Positions 57,981 through 64,000 of a DNA stretch of 64,000 nt are shown here, in pieces (positions within the stretch are counted from its first letter, which is position 1; the number at the start of each line of letters is the position of its first letter). The notes below the pieces were generated by a model. The model ran no database searches and was not told where the DNA came from. It saw only the letters and a program-made list of their open reading frames with translations. Origin of the DNA: JAENVT01 sp963805445 (lineage in GTDB: Bacteria; Actinomycetota; Acidimicrobiia; Acidimicrobiales; Ilumatobacteraceae); NCBI GenBank assembly GCA_963805445.1, contig CAWDUI010000016.1:1-64000 (forward strand). The letters are read 5' to 3'. The position numbers and the translations under genes were made by a program.

Positions 57981-60540
57981 CTATTTGGCAATCACTCCTT
58001 TGATACCGCCACTGATCAGGGCGGCGGTTCTTATCAGGACGTACGGCAGGGTCAGAAAGCCCCCCGGGCAAACCAGGTAGCGCGGCTCCCAGAGGGGATT
58101 GAATTTTTTTTTGTAGTCGCGGAGGCCTTCGAAGTTGTAAAAATGTTCCCCATGCTGGAAAACCATCGCACCGACCCGATTCCAGAGAGGGGCAAAGGAT
58201 CGACTTTCCAGGCCGGAGAGGGGTGCCATGCCGATATCCATGGAATGGTAGCCCTGCTCTTTCCCCCACAACATAAGGCTGATAAAGAGATACTCCATTA
58301 TTCCATGAGGAGCCTGTGATCCAAAACGCATGAGATCAAGTGACAGCTCCTGTTTGTCTGCTGCCAACCAGAGATTGGCAAAGGCCACAATTTTTCCTTG
58401 CTGTTTTACTACGGCCACGGGAAAATTGAGCAGATATTCCTCATCAAAACAACCCAGAGAGAACCCTTTTTCGCGAGTATTCTTGTCTTGGAGCCAGTCA
58501 TCGGAAATTCTGCGCAATTCCGGTAATAGCTCGCGGACGGATTTGGCAGGAAGTACTTCAAGAAGACATCCCTCCTTAGTAAACTTGCGGTGAGTATAAC
58601 GCAGACTTTTACGCTCAGATCCCTCGAGAGAGAACTCCGCCAGCGGCACACTGGCATTCTCGCCAAGTTTAAAAAGGGTCAGGCCCATGTCTAAGTAGAC
58701 ATGCAACATAGTGGTGTCGACTTCATAGAAAACCGTCAGCCCGCCGTGCCGTTCCACCAGTTCACGATATTTCCAAGCCAACTCCTGGGCCACTGCGGGA
58801 GAACCGACCGGATTACCCAGGGCAACCCAGGCCCGACCGGCAATTCCATACATGACAAAACCGCTGTGCTGCTCATCAAGCAGCAAAATTTTATCACCAA
58901 GCAGCGCGAGATTAGGTATTGTTACCGGAGACTTGCCGATAATTTTCCGAACCTGGTCCAATTCCTCACGACCCGGTCGATCCGGATCTTTGGGAGCAGG
59001 TCCCAGTAGTCTCGTCATGGTCAGGACCAGGAGCAGAACTGAGCTGCCGACGGCGGCACGAAGAAACCTTGGCGCGTTGTCGTCCAGGGCAAACTGCCAC
59101 CAGAGCTCATTGGAATAATCGACATGCTTGTAGGCAAAGATGCCCAACCAGATGGAACTGGCCAGCACCAGCACTATTGTCATGGTCCATCCCACGCCAA
59201 GTGAATCATGGAATAATGACGCCCGTCGGTAAAAATGTCGCCTGCAGGGAAGTAAAGCCACCAGAATCAGGCCAAGGAGCGCAGCTTCCTCATAATCCAA
59301 ACCTTTGAGCAGCGAGAGAACGCTGCCGACCCCGAGAAAAACCACCGTAAGAACATAGGCGGCATCTATTCGTCGCTGCAATCCTCTCGCCAGCAACAGC
59401 AGGCAGATGCCAATCAGGCTGCCGAGAAAATGGGATAATTCGATCACCGGAAGAGGAAGGATCTCGTAGAGCCAGTGCAGGCGTCCGGGCAACGTCGGGG
59501 TAGCCCCGGAAAAAAGCAGCACAGCACCACTTACGAGGGTAGTGGCCGCCAGCAGATTCGGGATCATGACCCCCCACCATCGATCCACGTGGCGGGCGGC
59601 CTTTTTCACCAGAGATTTTTTTTCTAAGAGCTCATTCCCGCCCATTAGAAGGGCTGCCGCCGCAAGGGGGAGCAGGTAGTAGATGCCACGATAGACCAAC
59701 ATCGAGCTGATCAAGGCGTCGGCCGGGATGTCTGGGGCAGACAGCAGGATCATCGATTCGAAGACGCCGAGCCCTCCGGGGACATGGCTGATCAGGGCGG
59801 CAACCTGGGCCAGAAGATAGATGCCGAGAAACTGCAAAAAGGAAAACCCGGCCTGTTCGGGGAGTAGGACAAAGAGCACACATCCGGCCAGGGCCCAGTC
59901 GATTGAGCCGACTAGCAGCTGTGCCCATGCCAGACGGACGGAAGGGAGGCGGAGTTCCCAATTCCTGAATATTAAAGGCTTTTTTCGAAACGAGACGGCA
60001 AGGACATATACAGTAACCAGCACGTAAAGATGATGCCGAGAGGCCGGACAGTATGGATTGCCATAGGTCCCAGAACCGGCATCGCCATAGGCTCGAAAAT
60101 AAACCCATGCCGGCGACCGTGACTATTCCCAGCCAGAATGTCAATACGGTGAAGGCGACCAGTCGGGCAATCTCTTCAGCCGATAAGCCCCATGCCGAAT
60201 AAAGCCGGTAGCGGATGGAGGTGGAGGTGAGCAGGGACAGGCCAATGGTATTGCTGAAGGCATAGCTGATAAAAGAGGCCAGAATCACTTTACCCGCCGG
60301 AAGTGGATGGCGAATATACGTGATGGCCAGTCGGTCGTAACTCGTCATGACCAGATAGCTCAAGACAGTCAGTCCCAGGGCGGCCAAGATGTGTGGCGGG
60401 GATAACCTGGAGCTGTGCGAGGATATGGTGATAGTGCACCTGACGCAGGGCATCATGCAACACCCACAGTGCCGCTGCAAAAAGCACCAACGAAATAAGT
60501 GGAAGGAAGCGGTGGATATATAAAGAACGACGCTCTGATA
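57981..60540 (-). CDS. mprF: Lysylphosphatidylglycerol synthase/flippase MprF, cut at N-terminus by second junction
   Basis: N-terminal flippase part: FLPLISLVLFAAALWVLHDA, LTVLSYLVMTSYDRLAITYI, KVILASFISYAFSNTIGLSL and LLAQVAALISHVPGGLGVFE, about fourteen helices in all. C-terminal LPG-synthase domain (DUF2156): HSGFVMYGIAGRAWVALGNP, VFYEVDTTMLHVYLDMGLTL, LRYTHRKFTKEGCLLEVLPA, LMRFGSQAPHGIMEYLFISL and MDIGMAPLSGLESRSFAPLW. It uses lysyl-tRNA to add Lys to phosphatidylglycerol and moves the lipid outward, lowering surface charge. Frame breaks near 60,030 and 60,400. Only the first few residues are lost at the junction near 60,540. Confidence 0.93.
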
Positions 60541-61609
60541 AGGGTCCGCCCAGGCGTCGTAGCGCTCTGCCTCCGCGCGCTGGTCCGGGGGCATCGTCGC
60601 CCGCGGGGCCTGCAGGGCGCCGCCGAGCCGTAGCACGCCATCGCCGGCCGGGCCCGCGATGCCGTCGATCCCGGGCGCCGGGGCGCTGACGTCGAGGTCG
60701 CGGGTGCCGACCCGGCTGTCGACCACCCGCGGCTCAAGCACGCGGACGAGATCCTCGAAGTCGCCGCGGGAACCGGTGCGGAAGTACCAGCGGTCGTAGA
60801 CGGGCAGCTCCGTCGCGGCCTGGCGGCCGGGGTAGGGCGCCCAGGCCGAGGAGGTGGCGGTCAGCCCATTCGCCGGCTCGGTCATGATCGGACCGGGGTC
60901 GAGGCCGAGCCCGGCCAGCCGACCGCTCTCGAAGGCCGGGATGAGGAACGCGTGGTACGCCGTGGCGGGCGCCAGCTTGCGCGGGCAGAGCAGTCGCGAC
61001 GAGACGAGGTCGGGGTTCGCCGCGAGCGTCGCCGCCATGGCCGCGGTGATCGTCGCCGTGTCGGTCGAGACGACGGCGGGGGCCAGTTCGCCGTTGACGT
61101 GCACGTGCGCCCAGGCCCACAGCGTCGGCGGGCGGCGGTGCGACATCCGCGAGGTCGACGAGCAGCTGGATCGATGCGAGCGGCTGCCCGGTGGGCAGGC
61201 CGAGCTCGGCGAATTCGTCCTTCGCCGAGGACGACAAGCGTCAGCCATGGCAGCAGCCGCGCGGCCGTCAGGCGCGGCGGGCGTGTAGCGCCAGGGCAGG
61301 TCCTCATCGTAGAACTCGATCGAGACGAGGTGAGTTGGGCTCGAAGTTCGTCGTCCAGTCCGGCGGCTCACGGCGCGAGATGGCGACCGGGTCGACGCCG
61401 ATGATGTCACCCGGTCCGTACAGCTCGACATGCTGCGGCGCGGTCACGGCCGGCGCCGACCCGTCGAGCCCGACGCCCGAGACCGTGACCTCCACGTCGA
61501 ACCCCGCCCGCAGCCGTACGCCGGGGTCGCCGGCCGCCGTGTCGATCCGGTTCGCGACGCCGCGGCGCAGCCACGGCAGGAACGTGTACGTACCCGTCGG
61601 AACGGTCAT
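60540..61609 (-). CDS. Unrecognised protein coupled to the DUF6603 gene, C-terminus cut by junction, frameshifted
   Basis: ATG 61609 gives TVPTGTYTFLPWLRRGVANR; then AGFDVEVTVSGVGLDGSAPA, GPGDIIGVDPVAISRREPPD, LVSIEFYDEDLPWRYTPAAP, EFAELGLPTGQPLASIQLLV, WAWAHVHVNGELAPAVVSTD, PRKLAPATAYHAFLIPAFES and GRLAGLGLDPG, and DRWYFRTGSRGDFEDLVRVL near the cut. No signal peptide. Two to four frame breaks. I do not recognise a family; strand-rich N-terminus. Start overlaps the DUF6603 stop as ATGA, so the two proteins are made together. Confidence 0.6.
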
Positions 61610-64000
61610 GGCTGCACCTGCAATTCGGTGGCCCTGAGGACGTGGATGCCGTCGCGGAGCGTCGGGTCACGCCGGATCTCGGCGCGCAGGAAGTCGTCGG
61701 CCTTGGCCTTGCTCGTGAAAACGGCCTCGTCGCTCACCGGCGAGTTATCTCGGGCGTTCGCGACGACGTAGGTCGCCGCGCCGACCGTAACGCGGCTGCC
61801 GAATGGGTCGAGTGGCCTGCGCGCGCTCCTGTGAGAGCGGCGAGCGTGCGGTCGCGTTGCCGCGCAGGAAGTGCGTGAAGAGGGCTATCCCGATGCTGAA
61901 GAAGCGCGCGAGATGCTCTTTGAAACCCGAGTCGATGATGATGAGCTCATGGAGCACTACCCGCTTCACCGCGTGCGAGGTGGCGAGGTCGCGGCCGTCG
62001 ACGCCGAGGAGGACGCCCGCGTGCTGGTCCTCGAATGCGGGTGACGCAAGCTTCTGGGCGTCCGTCAGCGTCTGGAACTGGGCCGTGGCGAACGGTTCCT
62101 CGTCGTCGTCGAGCCGCCGCAGCGCCGGGTCCGACACCGTAACCGTGAGGCGCTCGACGTCGGCGACCGGCTGGCTGCCGACGGTGTCGAGATGCAGATC
62201 GAGCGGTACCGCGCGCTGCGAGACACGCAGCGAGCCCACGGGGTGCAGGACGAGCTCGGTGGTTGCTTCGATCTCACGCAGCGACACCGAGAGCTGGTTG
62301 CCCGCCGGTAGGAGCGCCGTCCAGTTGTCCCGCTTGAGGATCTCGTCGTGCAGGATGCCGAGGGCCGCGACCGCCGGCACGACCGTATCGGCATCCTCGC
62401 CCCAGCCGTGGCTGAACGGCGATGTCGATATCCCAGAACAGCAGGGAGATCGAGCCCTCGCCCTCGATGTGCCAGGGCGAGGTCCCTCGAGCTCGCCGCG
62501 GATGCGGACGCTGAACAGCCCGATCCCGAAGACCTTGACCGATAGGGACGCGGAGAACGTGATGACGAAGTAGAACGGCGAGAACCTGAACAGGGCGTCG
62601 AACCCGATGTGACCTTCGAGGCTGAAGCTCGTCGAGCCCGAAGAACACCTCGGCGTTCGCGCCGAATTGCGCGGTGTTCGACGTGACCGCGAAATAGGCC
62701 TTCGACCCGGATGCGCGCGAGCGGCTCGTCGAGGATGCTCACGCTCAGCCGCTGCGGGGTGGGGAACGGCAGCGGTGGCGGCGAGAACGAAGGGTGGAAC
62801 CCGCCCACGCTGACGACGAAGTCGGCGTCGTCGCCCCAGGCGATGAGCAGCCCAAGCTCGCCGTTCAGCGTAATGAAGAGGAGGCGCGACTCGTACAGGC
62901 TCGCGAAGAACCAGATCCGCTGCCGGTCGGCCTCGTAGGCGCCGATGAAGTTGACCTGCAGGACGAGCAGGGCGGCGTCCTCGTCGGGCAGCGCCACCTT
63001 GAGTACGCCGAGCACCGCGATGTTGCCGGGCGGGATCTCGACGATGACGCCGAGCGAGGCGGTGACGAGCGTTGGCGATCCCCAGCCCAGCTTGGCCATG
63101 AGGCCGATGAGGAACGTGCCGTCTCGGTGGGGAAGAAGCGCGCGCAGGTCGCTGATGATCCTCGGCGCGTTCGCCACGACGTCCGTGGGGAACATGACGC
63201 TTTCGATCGGAGCCGTCTCGCACGCCGGCCGCGAGCCGTCCAGCAGTTGGCGGTGCGGTTGATGCCGACGAGCCCGCCGACGCCGTTGAGCGTGAAGCCG
63301 AAGCCGAGCTGCAGTGGCGTGCCGAACTCCGCGGTGACGATGACGAGCAGGGAGAACCCGTCGCTGCCGTCTGGCATCCTGGTGGAGATGAGGCCGATCG
63401 CGCTGAGCGCCAGGAACTCCGCGAAGACGAGCTCACGGCGCCGGCGTACTCGCCGCGGTCCGCGTCGATATAGAGGTAGCCACCGCCACGGAGCACCTCG
63501 AGATCCAGCGACGAGCCCCACCCCGTTCGGCGGCTTGAATCCGAGCGTGGCGTCGAGCATTCCGAACCTGGCGGTGGCGTCGCCGTCATCGCCGGTGAAC
63601 GAGAGCTCGAGCTGGGCGCCCATCCGGTCGATGGCGGCGGCGAAGGGTCCGAGCGCGCTGGTGATCGCCGTCGACAGCTCCAGCGTGAGCGTTCCGTCGT
63701 CGCCGATCCGCAGGACGATGTAGAGGGTCTCGAACTCGATCACGCCGAGGCTCTGGTGCATGGGGATGGCCGTCTCGAGGCCGCCGGCGGCCTTGACGAC
63801 GAGGCCCTCGGTCCCGCGCCATTCCAGCCCGAGGTCGAAGTGCCCGGTGATGTCGAGGTTCGCGAGCAAGGAGGCGAGGAAGCCGTCGGCGCCCTCCTGG
63901 CCGAGGGTCAGCGTCAGGCCCTTGACGTCGGAGAAGAACCGCGGCTGCACCTCGACCGGGGCGGAGGTGCTCGCGCCGACCTCGAGCTCAGCGCCGATCG
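61606..64000 (-). CDS. DUF6603-domain protein, N-terminus beyond the window, frameshifted
   Basis: At least 795 residues, open at the right edge. Typical DUF6603 stretches: GMLDATLGFKPPNGVGL, EFLALSAIGLISTRMPDGSD, GFSLLVIVTAEFGTPLQLGF and GFTLNGVGGLVGINRTAN, VVANAPRIISDLRALLPHRD, GTFLIGLMAKLGWGSPTLVT, NGELGLLIAWGDDADFVVSV and GGFHPSFSPPPLPFPTPQRL, FYFVITFSASLSVKVFGIGL. The C-terminal part (LHELIIIDSGFKEHLARFFS, SDEAVFTSKAKADDFLRAEI) lies outside the family core. Function unknown. Highly repetitive beta-strand pattern. At least seven frame breaks. Confidence 0.85.

Noticed and set aside
39345..60540. Block B as an integrated element in the actinobacterium
   Set aside because: No integrase, repeats or tRNA end, and it carries core genes such as lysS.
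59632..61431. A 599-residue frame that joins MprF helices to a high-GC N-terminal part
   Set aside because: It spans the second junction. The two parts use different codons and each belongs to another gene.

Overview
The window reads as three blocks that probably do not come from one chromosome. Block A (1 to about 39,345) is very GC-rich DNA of actinobacterial type. Its gene set (pafBC, CofC of F420 synthesis, two TIGR0308x metal-binding proteins of the maleylpyruvate-isomerase/DinB type, a PIN-PhoH ATPase, frequent GTG starts, GTGA stop/start overlaps) suggests class Acidimicrobiia, Ilumatobacter-like; that placement is inference. Block B (about 39,345 to 60,540) has much lower GC, strong Shine-Dalgarno sites and a gram-negative gene set (lysS-lolC-lolD, TctCBA transporter, MprF, AcvB/VirJ) that resembles a sulfur/sulfate-reducing deltaproteobacterium (Desulfobacterota). 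Block C (about 60,540 to 64,000) is again very GC-rich and carries a DUF6603 gene and an unrecognised partner. Both joins cut through genes, and block B carries core genes such as lysS, so a chimeric metagenome contig is the simplest reading.

Blocks A and C are full of single-base frame breaks. Most proteins there can be recovered only by joining two or three reading frames, while a few (FMN reductase, PafC, HIT, DUF429 in part, TIGR03085, NERD, the first transglutaminase) are intact. Coordinates of broken genes below are the span of the restored gene. The interior of block B is nearly clean.

Block A layout: Thr-rich surface protein tail; zinc metallopeptidase-ppx pair; DUF305 protein; branched-chain amino-acid type binding lipoprotein; RarD-like permease; pgl-pgi (sugar phosphate metabolism); cytochrome c; VOC protein; FMN reductase; rRNA methyltransferase; pafBC; DEDDh exonuclease; PIN-PhoH; HIT; DUF429; HU plus a Lys/Ala-rich histone-like protein; TIGR03084; PIG-L deacetylase and cofC; gpsA; unknown; selD; rnhB; amine oxidase; EamA permease; cystathionine beta-synthase plus gamma-synthase/lyase (transsulfuration); MDR oxidoreductase; TauD dioxygenase; VOC pair; DUF5655; two secreted proteins; ABC-F ATPase; TIGR03085; NERD; two overlapping transglutaminases.

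Block B layout: cut solute-binding protein, MFS permease and cupin on the minus strand; then a plus-strand carboxylate cluster (RraA/HMG-aldolase-like, TctC, TctB, TctA, AbrB-type permease) next to a MaoC dehydratase and an old-yellow-enzyme reductase, which together look like import and breakdown of an organic acid; an ADP-ribosylglycohydrolase-like protein; lolD-lolC-lysS with a possible terminator in the lysS leader; HAD phosphatase; DUF1003; PPK2; and the convergent AcvB/VirJ and MprF genes, which belong to lysyl-phosphatidylglycerol metabolism. Block C: an unrecognised protein (cut) and the end of a long DUF6603 protein, translationally coupled. No tRNA, rRNA, CRISPR array, transposase or integrase was seen.
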